A stretch of DNA of 64,000 nt. Origin: Actinomyces oris (lineage in GTDB: Bacteria; Actinomycetota; Actinomycetes; Actinomycetales; Actinomycetaceae). Positions 8,786 to 18,367 of the stretch are shown here, piece by piece (position 1 is the first letter of the stretch; each line of letters opens with the position of its first letter). The notes beneath the pieces are model-generated. The model ran no database searches. It saw only the letters and a list, made by a program, of their open reading frames with translations, and was not told the origin of the DNA. The translations under genes and the position numbers were made by a program. The DNA lies in NCBI RefSeq assembly GCF_001929375.1, contig NZ_MSGO01000006.1:36601-100600 (forward strand), given 5' to 3'.

Positions 8786-10899
8786 CCTGTCGCTGCTCCC
8801 TCCGTGAGGCCGAAGAGGCGATAAGTGTGAGGGGTGTGGAACTTCTGGGCGGCGGAGTTGAGGATGATGATGTTGGCGCCCGGCGCGTGAAGTGCGGACA
8901 CCTCCGAGTAATGCTGGAGCGCGGTGGCGATATCCTTCATGTCGGGGTTGTAGCGAAATGAGCCCGGCGTGTGGAAAGTACTTCCTGGTGCGATGGTGAA
9001 GGAGACTTCCTCCCCGCCGCCCATGGGGGCGACTCGCATTCTTGCCTCGAGGCTGTCGGGTGTACCCGCAGGTGATATCCCAACCGCTCGGACGAGGCCC
9101 GAGGGCTGGTCCATGGGCAGAAGCTTCTGCGTGGAGGGGTCGAAGACCGCTGAGACTGTCGTGGGATCGACCCAGGAGCAGAAGGAGTGCTCATTGAAGG
9201 AGTCTCGCGCGGAAGGTGAGGGCGTCCCTGGAAGTATGGCGAGTTTTCCCGTGGTCATTGACGCGGGGACGTTGATGGTGACACCTCGGCCCAGGTCATG
9301 CTTTTGCTGCTGAGAGTCGGCCTCGGATGCTAGAGAATCCAGGGTGACGGCTTGCATCTCCCAGCCCTGGTTGAAGGAACCATTAGTGCTTGTCGGAGCC
9401 TCGTCGCTATAGATGGCCGTCCAACCATCAATGCAGATCGCATTCGGAGATTTTATCCTCATTGCTGTCGGAGCAGAGGTGCGGATCTGCTTGAAATCGG
9501 CCTGCGAGACCAGGGACAGGCGGAGGTATGAGATTCTGTTCTCATCTAGGCGATTTTCTGATTCAGTGTCGATGTTGATGATGAAGGTCGAGTGCCCTGC
9601 TGTCCCTGAGTAGGGCGTTGCTCGGCCGAAGGGGTCGATGTCGTGCTCATCGAAATCCCACAGCTCGACGTCACTGCCGATGCTGTAGATCGTGTTCCCG
9701 TCCATGATTGCAGAATCGGTGATCTGAAGGGGACCGTCATCTGAGAGGCGGTCGTTGAGTACCTGGCCGGTGATGGTGTCCAGCACGATCGTGATCGCCG
9801 ACTGGCCGATGCCTTCTCCGTCTCTTGTCTCCCCGGGGCCGGCCATGCGGAAGGTGACGTAACGATGGTTGGGGCTGACTGCCAGTGTTCGTTCGTGCTC
9901 CTCACCCATCAGGTGCGTGAGGGCTCCACGAAGTCTGAGATACGTCGCGTCCTGACGCACATAGCTCCACAGGACGCTTCCGTCCACGGGGTTGAGACCC
10001 ATGACGCCGTCGGCTGTGTGGACGACAGGGCCCGCGGCTCCCGCCGCAATATCGAGCGCATTCTTAATGTCCTTGATCCAGGCGGGCTTGCCGGCCAAGG
10101 AGGCGGGGTAGGCGGGAAGGCTCTTGGCGGCTGAAGACGGAGCCAGCCTCTGGATCGGCTTCTTGCTCCGGCTTAACGGAAAGACGGCCGCCCCGGCGAG
10201 GATGACAGAGGGCGCCAGGACCAGGGCCGCACGTGTAAGAGTCCGACGCCGCGGGCCCCGGAGACGCTGGACCGACTTTCGGGGCCGCCGGAGGCGTGCC
10301 CACCACCTCTTGCGAAGGAGCTCCGGGGGCAGTACGGCGGCCCGGAGCGTGCGAAGGAGAATGTCAGTGACGCTTAGAAGCGCCAGACCCGCCGTGCCCA
10401 TGGCGATGGCGATGAGGTCCACGGTGTTGACCCCGGTGCGGAAGAGCACCGAGGACCATCTCGACAGGCAGTCCCGGATCATCTCGGGGGTCAGCGCCAC
10501 GATTCCGCCGATCGCCAGGATCGCAACCGCCGTGCGTATGACGGCGATGCGGGAGCCGTGGACAGGGTCGCGGAACCGCGAGGGCCGAGGGCGGACAATG
10601 ACGGTCGCCATCCAGAGAGTGCCGATCATGGCGGGAGGCATGCCCCACAGGGGGAAGGTGCGAACGCCGCTCGGCCAAGCGAAGAAAAGCACGACGGAGC
10701 CGATGACGCTGAGCAGCGCCCCGACTCTCAGCGCCGGCAGGGCGTGCAGAAGGCGTTGTGCGATGCCTACGGCCCCTCGTCTGGTCTCCCGCGCTTCGGT
10801 GTCAAAGTCCTGAGTGGTGGACGTGCTGGAAGTGTTGGCCGGCGCCGTGTCGTCGTGATCGGCGTCGGCGGGAGAAGTCGCGGGAGGCATGACCTCCAT
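8782..10899 (-). CDS. Membrane-anchored PQQ-like beta-propeller protein, copy A (first of array)
   Basis: The reading frame is open to a TTG at 11049, but the first 50 residues of that frame are Arg-rich and unlike the paralogues. The ATG at 10899 gives 705 residues, matching copies B and C; ATG 10890 is an alternative. Hydrophobic segments span about residues 60-260. The extracytoplasmic part has GAAGPVVHTADGVMGLNPVDG, QAVTLDSLAS and KHDLGRGV. It diverges from clpC across a gap of about 410 bases that should hold the array promoter. Its lipoprotein partner has decayed, so this copy may be orphaned. Function is unknown. Confidence 0.82.
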   Translation of the reverse strand: MEVMPPATSPADADHDDTAPANTSSTSTTQDFDTEARETRRGAVGIAQRLLHALPALRVGALLSVIGSVVLFFAWPSGVRTFPLWGMPPAMIGTLWMATVIVRPRPSRFRDPVHGSRIAVIRTAVAILAIGGIVALTPEMIRDCLSRWSSVLFRTGVNTVDLIAIAMGTAGLALLSVTDILLRTLRAAVLPPELLRKRWWARLRRPRKSVQRLRGPRRRTLTRAALVLAPSVILAGAAVFPLSRSKKPIQRLAPSSAAKSLPAYPASLAGKPAWIKDIKNALDIAAGAAGPVVHTADGVMGLNPVDGSVLWSYVRQDATYLRLRGALTHLMGEEHERTLAVSPNHRYVTFRMAGPGETRDGEGIGQSAITIVLDTITGQVLNDRLSDDGPLQITDSAIMDGNTIYSIGSDVELWDFDEHDIDPFGRATPYSGTAGHSTFIINIDTESENRLDENRISYLRLSLVSQADFKQIRTSAPTAMRIKSPNAICIDGWTAIYSDEAPTSTNGSFNQGWEMQAVTLDSLASEADSQQQKHDLGRGVTINVPASMTTGKLAILPGTPSPSARDSFNEHSFCSWVDPTTVSAVFDPSTQKLLPMDQPSGLVRAVGISPAGTPDSLEARMRVAPMGGGEEVSFTIAPGSTFHTPGSFRYNPDMKDIATALQHYSEVSALHAPGANIIILNSAAQKFHTPHTYRLFGLTEGAATG

Positions 10900-11013
10900 T
10901 GTGGTGGGCCGCCCCGGATCATGCGGCAGAATTCGTGAGGCAGTTCTTCCTGCGCCGCTCGAATGGGCCGGTCTGAAGGCGCCCGTAGCCGTGCCGACGC
11001 CTTCCCTGCCATC

Positions 11014-11082
11014 GCGGTCGTGCCTTATGTCGCGCGATCGAGGGTTCAAGGTGCGATCGCGAGACCTAACCTACGACCGCGA
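11014..11082. repeat. Diverged inverted pair sharing the GCGGTCGT core
   Basis: GCGGTCGTGCCTTA at 11014-11027 faces CCTACGACCGCG at 11070-11081. Core and neighbouring bases resemble the GCGGTCGTACCTTA units at 21747-21880. It lies just upstream of the propeller array, where its promoter is expected. It may be a regulatory or dispersed intergenic repeat; this is an inference from shared words only. Confidence 0.4.
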
Positions 11083-11131
11083 CCGGTGGGGCGGGGCGCC
11101 AGGCGGAGGCTGAGCCCCGCGACTCCTCATC

Positions 11132-11208
11132 TTGAGTCGACCCGGCTCAAGGCTTACTCACGCCTACCGCGAACAGGGGCATGGCCTGGGCGTCGGCCTG
11201 GTTAGCCT
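11132..11208 (+). promoter_or_regulatory. clpC promoter region with ClgR-like operator
   Basis: At 11161-11174 the sequence reads CGC-CTACC-GCGAAC. Its complement, GTTCGC-N5-GCG, agrees with the ClgR operator described upstream of clp genes in actinobacteria. Two promoter readings are possible: TTGAGT (11132) with 17 bases to TACTCA (11155), or a -10 like TAGCCT at 11203. The second would put the operator near -49, suitable for an activator. Which is used cannot be decided here. The rest of the gap up to 11313 shows no gene. Confidence 0.55.
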
Positions 11209-11313
11209 TGTCAGCACGTGCTCTCAGCGCCATCTCTCCCCGGCGCTGCGACATCCCTCGCCACCACCGGACGAGCGGTCCCGCACTGAGCGCGTGCCGA
11301 GGAGGAATTACTG

Positions 11314-13914
11314 ATGTTTGAACGCTTTACCGACCGCGCCCGTCGCGTCGTCGTGCTCGCGCAGGACGAGGCGCGGGCGCTGAACCACAACTACATCGGC
11401 ACCGAGCACCTCCTCCTCGGCCTCATTCACGAGGGCGAGGGGGTGGCCGCCAAGGCGCTGGAGTCCATGGATATCTCCCTGGACGCCGTGCGCAGCCAGG
11501 TCATTGAGATCATCGGCGAGGGGCAGTCCGCCCCCACCGGCCACATCCCCTTCACGCCGCGCGGCAAGAAGGTCTTCGAGCTCTCCATGCGCGAGGCCCT
11601 CCAGCTCGGCCACAACTACATCGGCACCGAGCACCTCCTCCTCGGCCTGCTGCGCGAGGGCGAGGGCGTGGCCGCCCAGGTCCTGACCAACCTCGGCGGG
11701 GACCTGTCCAGCGTGCGCCAGACCGTCATGCAGATGCTCTCCGGCTACGAGGGCAAGGAGACCGTCAATGCCGGCGGCCCCTCCAAGGAGGGCACGCCCT
11801 CGGGCAGCGCCATCCTGGACCAGTTCGGCCGCAACCTCACCGCCGCCGCCCGCGAGGGCAAGCTGGACCCGGTCATCGGCCGCAAGAAGGAGATGGAGAG
11901 GGTCATGCAGGTCCTCTCCCGGCGCACCAAGAACAACCCCGTCCTCATCGGGGAGCCGGGCGTGGGCAAGACCGCCGTCGTCGAGGGCCTGAGTCAGGCC
12001 ATCGTCCACGGCGACGTCCCCGAGACCCTGCGTGACAAGCAGCTCTACTCCCTGGACATGGGCTCGCTCGTGGCCGGCTCGCGCTACCGCGGTGACTTCG
12101 AGGAGCGCCTCAAGAAGGTCCTCAAGGAGGTGCGCACCCGCGGTGACATCGTCCTGTTCATCGACGAGATCCACACTCTCGTCGGGGCCGGAGCCGCCGA
12201 GGGCGCCGTCGACGCCGCCTCCATCCTCAAGCCCATGCTGGCCCGCGGCGAGCTCCAGACCATCGGGGCCACCACCCTGGACGAGTACCGCAAGATCGAG
12301 AAGGACGCCGCCCTGGAGCGCCGCTTCCAGCCGGTGACCGTCGAGCAGCCCAGCATCGAGGAGACCATCGGGATCCTCACCGGCCTGCGCGACCGCTACG
12401 AGGCCTTCCACCGCATCGTCATCACCGACGAGGCCATCGAGGCCGCCGCCAAGCTCGCCGACCGCTACATCAACGACCGCTTCCTGCCGGACAAGGCCAT
12501 CGACCTGGTCGACGAGGCCGGCGCCCGCCTGCGCATCCGCCGCATGACGGCTCCGCCCGAGCTGCGCGAGATCGACGAGCAGATCGCCCAGGTCAAGCGG
12601 GAGAAGGAGTCCGCCATCGACGACCAGGACTTCGAGCGCGCCGCCTCCCTGCGCGATGACGAGCGCCGCCTGGCCGACGAGCGCGCCGCCAAGGAGAAGG
12701 CCTGGAAGTCCGGAGACCTCGACCAGGTCGCCGAGGTCGACGAGGCGCTCATCGCCGAGGTCCTGGCCATGTCCACCGGCATCCCGGTGGTCAAGCTGAC
12801 CGAGGCCGAGTCCGCCAAGCTCCTCAACATGGAGGCCGAGCTCCACAAGCGCATCATCGGCCAGAACAAGGCCATCGAGGCCCTGTCGAAGTCGATCCGC
12901 CGCACCCGTGCCGGGCTGAAGGACCCCAAGCGCCCCGGTGGCTCCTTCATCTTCGCCGGCCCCACCGGCGTCGGAAAGACCGAGCTGGCCAAGGCCCTGG
13001 CGGAGTTCCTGTTCGACGACGAGGACGCCCTCATCCAGCTCGACATGTCCGAGTTCGCCGAGAAGCACACGGTCTCGCGTCTCTTCGGCGCCCCTCCCGG
13101 CTACGTCGGCTACGACGAGGGCGGACAGCTCACCGAGAAGGTGCGCCGCCGGCCCTTCTCCGTGGTCCTGTTCGACGAGGTCGAGAAGGCCCACCCGGAC
13201 ATCTTCAACTCCCTGCTGCAGATCCTGGAGGACGGGCACCTCTCCGACGCCCAGGGGCGCGTGGTCGACTTCAAGAACACCGTCATCATCATGACCACCA
13301 ACCTCGGCTCCAAGGACATCGGCAAGTCGGTGGCCACCGGCTTCCAGTCCACCGAGTCCGGCGCCATGGACTACGAGGAGATGAAGGCCCACGTCAACCG
13401 CGAGCTCAAGCAGCAGTTCCGGCCCGAGTTCCTCAACCGTGTCGACGACCTCATCGTCTTCCCGCAGCTGACCAAGGAGGAGGTGCGCCAGATCGTCGAC
13501 CTCATGATCGTGCGCCTCGACAGGCGCCTGGCCGAGCAGCAGATGACCATCGAGCTGACCGAGGCCGCCAAGGACCTCCTGGCCGAGCGCGGCTTCGACC
13601 CGGTGCTCGGCGCCCGTCCGCTGCGCCGCGCCATCCAGCGCGACATCGAGGACGCCCTGAGCGAGAAGATCCTCTTCGGGGAGCTCGAGCGGGGTCAGAA
13701 GGTCATCGTCGACGCCGAGGGCGAGTCCATCCTGGGTGAGTTCATCTTCCGCGGCGAGCCCTGGGAGCAGGGCGAGGCCGAGGTCGCCGCGCTGCGCGAG
13801 GCCGAGGATGCCGCGGCCGGCGGCGGGGGAGGGGCCTCCAGCCCGCTGCGCATCTCCTCCCCGCCCATCAGCCGCAACGGCGGCGCCTCACCGGCCGCCG
13901 AGCCCGGACGCTGA
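11314..13914 (+). CDS. clpC: ATP-dependent Clp protease ATPase subunit ClpC
   Basis: An 866-residue Hsp100/ClpC unfoldase that feeds substrates to the ClpP protease in the cytoplasm. Two Clp N-domain repeats come first (about residues 1-75 and 78-150, each with [13 protein letters not shown]). AAA1 has Walker A GEPGVGKT at 213-220. A UVR-type coiled middle domain (about 420-467, with [15 protein letters not shown]) marks ClpC rather than ClpB or ClpA. AAA2 has Walker A GPTGVGKT at 549-556 and [13 protein letters not shown]. The final 50 residues are Gly/Ser/Pro-rich and probably disordered. GAGGAGGAAT precedes the ATG. Very strong, uniform codon bias fits a highly expressed housekeeping gene. 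Confidence 0.98.
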   Translation: MFERFTDRARRVVVLAQDEARALNHNYIGTEHLLLGLIHEGEGVAAKALESMDISLDAVRSQVIEIIGEGQSAPTGHIPFTPRGKKVFELSMREALQLGHNYIGTEHLLLGLLREGEGVAAQVLTNLGGDLSSVRQTVMQMLSGYEGKETVNAGGPSKEGTPSGSAILDQFGRNLTAAAREGKLDPVIGRKKEMERVMQVLSRRTKNNPVLIGEPGVGKTAVVEGLSQAIVHGDVPETLRDKQLYSLDMGSLVAGSRYRGDFEERLKKVLKEVRTRGDIVLFIDEIHTLVGAGAAEGAVDAASILKPMLARGELQTIGATTLDEYRKIEKDAALERRFQPVTVEQPSIEETIGILTGLRDRYEAFHRIVITDEAIEAAAKLADRYINDRFLPDKAIDLVDEAGARLRIRRMTAPPELREIDEQIAQVKREKESAIDDQDFERAASLRDDERRLADERAAKEKAWKSGDLDQVAEVDEALIAEVLAMSTGIPVVKLTEAESAKLLNMEAELHKRIIGQNKAIEALSKSIRRTRAGLKDPKRPGGSFIFAGPTGVGKTELAKALAEFLFDDEDALIQLDMSEFAEKHTVSRLFGAPPGYVGYDEGGQLTEKVRRRPFSVVLFDEVEKAHPDIFNSLLQILEDGHLSDAQGRVVDFKNTVIIMTTNLGSKDIGKSVATGFQSTESGAMDYEEMKAHVNRELKQQFRPEFLNRVDDLIVFPQLTKEEVRQIVDLMIVRLDRRLAEQQMTIELTEAAKDLLAERGFDPVLGARPLRRAIQRDIEDALSEKILFGELERGQKVIVDAEGESILGEFIFRGEPWEQGEAEVAALREAEDAAAGGGGGASSPLRISSPPISRNGGASPAAEPGR

Positions 13915-13997
13915 CCTCACTGCGTCTCACGGGCCTCACCGAGCCCGCCGGGCGCGGGCGCCGCGCCAGTGCCTCGAATCCCCTTATCAATTCCATA

Positions 13998-14034
13998 CGA
14001 TGGGCCGCAACCCCACTGGGGGTGCGGCCCATCG
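13998..14034. terminator. Hairpin downstream of clpC
   Basis: A 17-bp stem with one mismatch and a 3-base loop (CGATGGGCCGCA facing TGCGGCCCATCG) lies 84 bases after the clpC stop. There is no clear T-run, so it may terminate weakly or stabilise the mRNA end. Confidence 0.65.
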
Positions 14035-14093
14035 TCGTCGCTGCACCGTGGGGCCCTCGGTCTGCAAGAGCCATTGATGCGAACCACAGGCAA

Positions 14094-14128
14094 GGTGGTG
14101 GACCCGCATTGGCTCCGCCACCATTTTT
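14094..14128 (+). terminator. Rho-independent-type terminator
   Basis: GGTGGTGGA pairs with TCCGCCACC (one G-T pair) around an 11-base loop, followed at once by ATTTTT. This is the better candidate end of the clpC transcript. Confidence 0.7.
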
Positions 14129-14540
14129 CCAGGTGGCGACCATTACCTTGAACGCAAGAGATTGCGGGGCGCGGTTCGCAGTTATGAATATGTACGGGTT
14201 CCGGCCTTGGCCTTGCGGAGAAGCAAGCACATGAAAATTGAATGAAATCTGAATGGAGCAAGAGAATGTTCTGAGAGTTTGGCTTGGCTGTCTCATGTCT
14301 GTCCTCTGCCAGATACAGTGGAGTGACGATCCGTCGAAAGTCGTCCCTCGGACATGGTCGATCGGTGTCGTCACCCCGCCCCGCGCGGGGCCGTCTCAAC
14401 CGTCATCGCCCCTACATGTCCTCACTGTCCGTACCTGTCCGCCCTCATTCAGACTGCCGCGACGCTCCTCGATCGCGGCGCCGGAATGTCCGGCTCGGAT
14501 CGCCCGTGCGTGCTCACGCATTCTTGGTGCCGCTACTCCC
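14129..14540. other. Intergenic region before the pel-like cluster
   Basis: No convincing gene was found. The reading frame open from 14253 into the next gene has atypical Pro/Ser/Arg composition and no ribosome site. The first 150 bases are noticeably AT-richer than the flanks. A short GC palindrome (GCCCCGCGCGGGGC) lies near 14378. The promoter for the downstream cluster should be here, but I cannot point to it with confidence. Confidence 0.5.
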
Positions 14541-15989
14541 ATGACCCAACTCAGATACGAACCGCGACATTTCCACCAGCATCGTTTTCCGCGCCTGCGG
14601 ACCGCCAACGCTGCTGTGACCCTGGGCGTCCTCGGCGTGGTGGCGGCGGTGCTGCCCTGGATCGGCTGGCCGAAGCAGGTCACCGTCAGCGTTCTGGTCC
14701 TCACCGTCCTCATCGGCCTGGGGCTGATCACAGCGCCTCCCACCCGGGCGCTCAAGCGCGGCGGCATCGCCCCGGGCGCCCGCTGGCACTGGGGTGCGGC
14801 GATGCTCCTGGGAATGTCCCCGGCGATCCTTCTGGGCCTGAGCTTCCCCGTCGTCTCCCAGAAGATGGCCGCCAGCACGGTGAGCGGGACGGGACTGCCG
14901 GTCATCGTCCTGAGCGTGTCGGTGGCGGTGCCCTGGCTCAGCCAGATCATCGGCACCCCCGTCTACCGGCTCCTGGGCGACTCCATCGGCCGCGGTCCGC
15001 GGGCGGTCCTGGAGCGCTACTGCTCCATCTGGCCGGCACTGTTCGTGTGGGCGCTCCTGCCCACGGCGCTGGAGATCCTCGTCGTGGCCGCCGTGACCGG
15101 TTGGAACCCGCACGTCCTGGGCGTCCACACCGCCCTGCTCCTCCTGCACGTCGTCTTCGTGCAGTCGCTCATCGTCGCCGACGTCGCCGGGCGACGCCGC
15201 CTGTGGTCGGTGGGCTGGCTCTGCTACGCCGTCGCGCTCGTCGCCGAGCCCACCTGGTGGTACCTGCCCCCGCTGGTGGGAGCCCTCAGCCAGCTGCTGT
15301 CCATGGGACGCTGTCTGGGCAGGATCCTGCGGCCCCGCGGGGTCGCCACCGGCATCCTCGTGCAGGACATGCTCCGCGGCGCGATCCTGGGGGGAGTGCT
15401 GTGGTCGGACAAGTTCTTCCTCTTCCTGGGTGCCGGTCGCGACTTCGACGTGGCGCTGGTCTACCTGTGCCTCCAGCCCGCCGTCGTCGCCTACTGCTAC
15501 TACTTCGCGGTCACCGCGCCGCGGGTCAACACCGAGATCGCCCTGTTCCAAACGGTTCTCAAGCGTGAGGGCATGACCAGCCTGCGCGAGCGCGGGCGCA
15601 CCCTGCGCCGGCTGCTGGACGCCAGCCTCATCCGCGCCTGCATCGTGGGGGCCGCCGGCGTCATCGTCGTGGTGTGCTCCATGGCGCTCATGTCCGCCGA
15701 GCAGGTTCCGCTGGTCCTCGAGGTGTGCCTGTCCTCGACCCTGTTCACGGTGCTGACGCTCCTGAGCTACGAGATCGACCACATCGGAGACTCGACCACC
15801 GCCCTGCTCCTGTCCGGCATCCACGTGGCGATCGCCGCGGCCCTGCTGCTCAAGGTGGCCGACGCCGCCGCCTACCTGCCGCTGGCCGGCGTCGACCTGG
15901 TGCTGTGCACGCTGGGGCTGCTGCTCTACCGCAAGCGGTGGGCCGCACCCGAGTACTCCTTCTTCTGGGGAAAGGCCATGTCCTGGTGA
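14541..15989 (+). CDS. PelG-like polytopic membrane protein
   Basis: A 482-residue, very hydrophobic protein with about 12 membrane segments, beginning MTQLRYEPRHF at the ATG 14541. Earlier in-frame starts add only low-quality sequence. Size and topology resemble PelG, the inner-membrane exporter of the Pel polysaccharide (MOP-like flippase family). The following gene, joined by a GTGA overlap, is clearly PelF-like, which supports the assignment more than any single motif here. It would move or help polymerise a PelF-made glycan across the membrane. No good Shine-Dalgarno precedes the ATG, so the start is less certain. Confidence 0.7.
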   Translation: MTQLRYEPRHFHQHRFPRLRTANAAVTLGVLGVVAAVLPWIGWPKQVTVSVLVLTVLIGLGLITAPPTRALKRGGIAPGARWHWGAAMLLGMSPAILLGLSFPVVSQKMAASTVSGTGLPVIVLSVSVAVPWLSQIIGTPVYRLLGDSIGRGPRAVLERYCSIWPALFVWALLPTALEILVVAAVTGWNPHVLGVHTALLLLHVVFVQSLIVADVAGRRRLWSVGWLCYAVALVAEPTWWYLPPLVGALSQLLSMGRCLGRILRPRGVATGILVQDMLRGAILGGVLWSDKFFLFLGAGRDFDVALVYLCLQPAVVAYCYYFAVTAPRVNTEIALFQTVLKREGMTSLRERGRTLRRLLDASLIRACIVGAAGVIVVVCSMALMSAEQVPLVLEVCLSSTLFTVLTLLSYEIDHIGDSTTALLLSGIHVAIAAALLLKVADAAAYLPLAGVDLVLCTLGLLLYRKRWAAPEYSFFWGKAMSW

Positions 15990-18367
15990 GCTCGTCATCC
16001 TCCTTCCGCGCCCGCCTGGAGAGCCTCCCGCTGCGCTACTCGGCTCCTGCCGGCGGCTACGCCCCGATGCCCAGCCCCGACGACGCCCCCGGCATCGGCG
16101 ACCGGGGCGAGGAGACTGGCCCCAGGATCAAGGTCGGCCCCGACGGCTACGGCGTCGTCGTCACCACCGGCGGGGCCGGCACCCCGAGCGGCCCCTCGGT
16201 CGCCGCCCCCTCCACCGGCTCGCCCACTACTGAACCGGCTGCGCAGCCGGCCGCGGCGTCGGCCTCCACTCCTGAGAACCCGGCCGCACCGATCTACGGT
16301 GTGGTCCAGGCCCCGGCGCCGGCCGGCTACGGCGTGGTCCAGCCGCGCCCCAAGAGCCCGGAGTCGGCCTCCCCGCAGAGCCCCGACGTCCTGGACTCCC
16401 CGATCTTCGGTGCCGTGAGCTCGGCGGCCTCGGGCGCCTCGGCGTCCTCGCCGGTGGAGCCGGCCGCTCCCCGCTCCGCCGCGTCACCGGCTCCCGATGA
16501 CGTTGAAGCCCCTGACGCCACGGCAGCGTCGGCGCCCTCTGAGCCTTCTGAGCCTTCTGAGCCCCCGGCGCACGGCGAGTCCCAGGCCCCCACGGCCATC
16601 GTCTGGGAGTCCGTGGCCTCGGCCGCCTCCCACGCCTCCGCGATCCCCCTGTCCCAGCAGACCGCCCAGGAGGAGGCCGAGGACGAGGAGGCCCCCGCCG
16701 GCGCGGCCGAGCTGATCCGGCTCCCCGAGGAGCCGGAGCCCGAGGCCGACGACCAGGTGCTGCCCGACGGCGTCCCCGAGGACGGCGTGTACGCCGACGT
16801 CGACGTCGCCATCGTCATGGAGTCCACCTACCCCTATCTCAAGGGCGGGGTATCCGCGGTGGTCCACGACATCATCACCGGCAACCCGGACCTCACCTTC
16901 GGGATCATCCACATCACCTGGGACTCCCACTCCCCGCTCAAGGACCTCTACGGCATGCCGGACAACATCGCCTGGGTGAAGGTCCTCTACCTGTCCATGG
17001 AGGAGCACCAGGAGGACTTCCTGCGCGCCCGTCCGCGTGACCTGCGCATGAACCGCCGCCAGCGCCGCGAGCTGTCCCGGCGCATCCTGGGCGCCCTGCT
17101 CTCCCTGGCCCAGGACGGTCAGACCGAGCCGCTGTGGGACATCATCAGCGAGGGCCTGAGCGCCTCGCGCCGCTACCCGGTCTGGGCGATCCTGGGCACG
17201 CGCGAGTTCATGGAGGCCTATCACGACATGATGCCGGACCTGGGGATGTCGATGACCGACATCTTCTGGTGCCTGCGCGACTTCTTCTCCCTGGCCTACG
17301 CGGTCCTGGCCGAGCCGGTCCCGCGCGCCCAGGTCTACCACGCCCACACCACCGGCTACGCCATGCTGCTGGGCGTCAACGCCGCCCGCGAGCACGGCAC
17401 CAAGGTGCTGCTGACCGAGCACAACCTCTACGTGCGCGACACCGTCAACACCCTCCTGGAACGCAGGCTGGACCTCAACGTCAGGCTCACCGACTACCGC
17501 ACCTTCGACGTCACCGGCCGCGAGCGCATGTGGATGGCCTGGTGGCTGGAGATGGGGCGCCTGTGCTACCCCTACGCCTACGCCTCCACCTACCTCTATC
17601 CTCGGGCCATCACCGAGGCCAATGAGCTCGGCGGTGACTCGGGGCGAGCCATCGTCATCCCCAACGGCATCGTCACCAAGGAGTTCGACGCCTCCTACGC
17701 CGCCCGCCTGGCCGCCATCGAGGAGATCAAGAAGGAGGGGGCGGACAAGCACCTGTGGAAGCTGGTGTACATCGCCCGCGTCGTACCCATCAAGGGGCTG
17801 CTGGACATGATCGACTCGGTGCGCCTCATGGTGGACCGGGGCCTGAACATCCACCTGGACGTGTGTGGGCCCACCGAGCACATGCCCTCCTACTTCGAGC
17901 AGTGCCTGACCCGCATCGTCGAGCAGGGCCTGGAGAGCGTCATCACCATCCGCGGGACCGTCAAGGTCCGTGAGCTCCTGCCTGAGTTCGACCTGTTCGT
18001 CCTGCCCAGCTACAACGAGGGCCTGCCGGTCGTCTCCCTGGAGACCATGGGGGCCGGCATCCCCACGGTGAGCACCGACGTGGGCGCCGTGCGCTCCGTC
18101 GTGGAGGACTTGATCGTCACCGACGAGGGGGAGACCTGGGACCCCTGCGGCATCATCATCGAGCCCGGTGACCCCGCCGTCATGGCGGACAAGGTCCAGG
18201 AGGTCATCAGCGACGTCGATCTCTACGAGCGCCTGAGCCTCAACGCCCGCGGCCGCGTGGAGGCGGCCTACGACCTGGTCAAGGTCAACGCCTCCTACAA
18301 CAAGATCTACCGTCAGGGCGGTGCCGGCGAGCAGACCGGTACCCGCGCCGACCGAGGAGGAGCATGA
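15986..18367 (+). CDS. PelF-like family 4 glycosyltransferase with long disordered N-terminus
   Basis: Starts at GTG 15986, overlapping the previous stop (GTGA); GGGGAAAGG lies about 10 bases upstream. It has 793 residues. The first 265 or so are Pro/Ala/Ser/Glu-rich and disordered, with short repeats such as YGVVQ and SEPSEPSEP. The catalytic part begins near residue 270 with DVAIVMESTYPYLKGGVSAV, the PelF (DUF3492) signature. It ends with the GT-B retaining motif EGLPVVSLE (Glu678 and Glu686). PelF is the cytosolic UDP-sugar-dependent synthase of Pel polysaccharide. The disordered extension is not part of classical PelF (about 500 residues) and is the oddity here. Confidence 0.88.
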   Translation: MSSSSSFRARLESLPLRYSAPAGGYAPMPSPDDAPGIGDRGEETGPRIKVGPDGYGVVVTTGGAGTPSGPSVAAPSTGSPTTEPAAQPAAASASTPENPAAPIYGVVQAPAPAGYGVVQPRPKSPESASPQSPDVLDSPIFGAVSSAASGASASSPVEPAAPRSAASPAPDDVEAPDATAASAPSEPSEPSEPPAHGESQAPTAIVWESVASAASHASAIPLSQQTAQEEAEDEEAPAGAAELIRLPEEPEPEADDQVLPDGVPEDGVYADVDVAIVMESTYPYLKGGVSAVVHDIITGNPDLTFGIIHITWDSHSPLKDLYGMPDNIAWVKVLYLSMEEHQEDFLRARPRDLRMNRRQRRELSRRILGALLSLAQDGQTEPLWDIISEGLSASRRYPVWAILGTREFMEAYHDMMPDLGMSMTDIFWCLRDFFSLAYAVLAEPVPRAQVYHAHTTGYAMLLGVNAAREHGTKVLLTEHNLYVRDTVNTLLERRLDLNVRLTDYRTFDVTGRERMWMAWWLEMGRLCYPYAYASTYLYPRAITEANELGGDSGRAIVIPNGIVTKEFDASYAARLAAIEEIKKEGADKHLWKLVYIARVVPIKGLLDMIDSVRLMVDRGLNIHLDVCGPTEHMPSYFEQCLTRIVEQGLESVITIRGTVKVRELLPEFDLFVLPSYNEGLPVVSLETMGAGIPTVSTDVGAVRSVVEDLIVTDEGETWDPCGIIIEPGDPAVMADKVQEVISDVDLYERLSLNARGRVEAAYDLVKVNASYNKIYRQGGAGEQTGTRADRGGA

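Noticed and set aside
10900..11049. TTG start giving a 755-residue copy A
   Set aside because: The extra 50 residues are unlike the paralogues and overlap the presumed promoter and repeat region.
11308..13392. 694-codon open frame antisense to clpC
   Set aside because: It mirrors the strongly biased third-position codons of clpC, is Gly/Val/Leu/Asp-rich without family motifs, and has no ribosome site.
14253..14540. Upstream in-frame extension of the pelG-like gene
   Set aside because: Pro/Ser/Arg-rich, no hydrophobic or conserved segment and no ribosome site; the ATG at 14541 opens directly into the membrane protein.
15674..15985. Upstream extension of the pelF-like gene
   Set aside because: It would lie inside the pelG-like coding region in another frame; the GTGA overlap at 15986 is the natural start.
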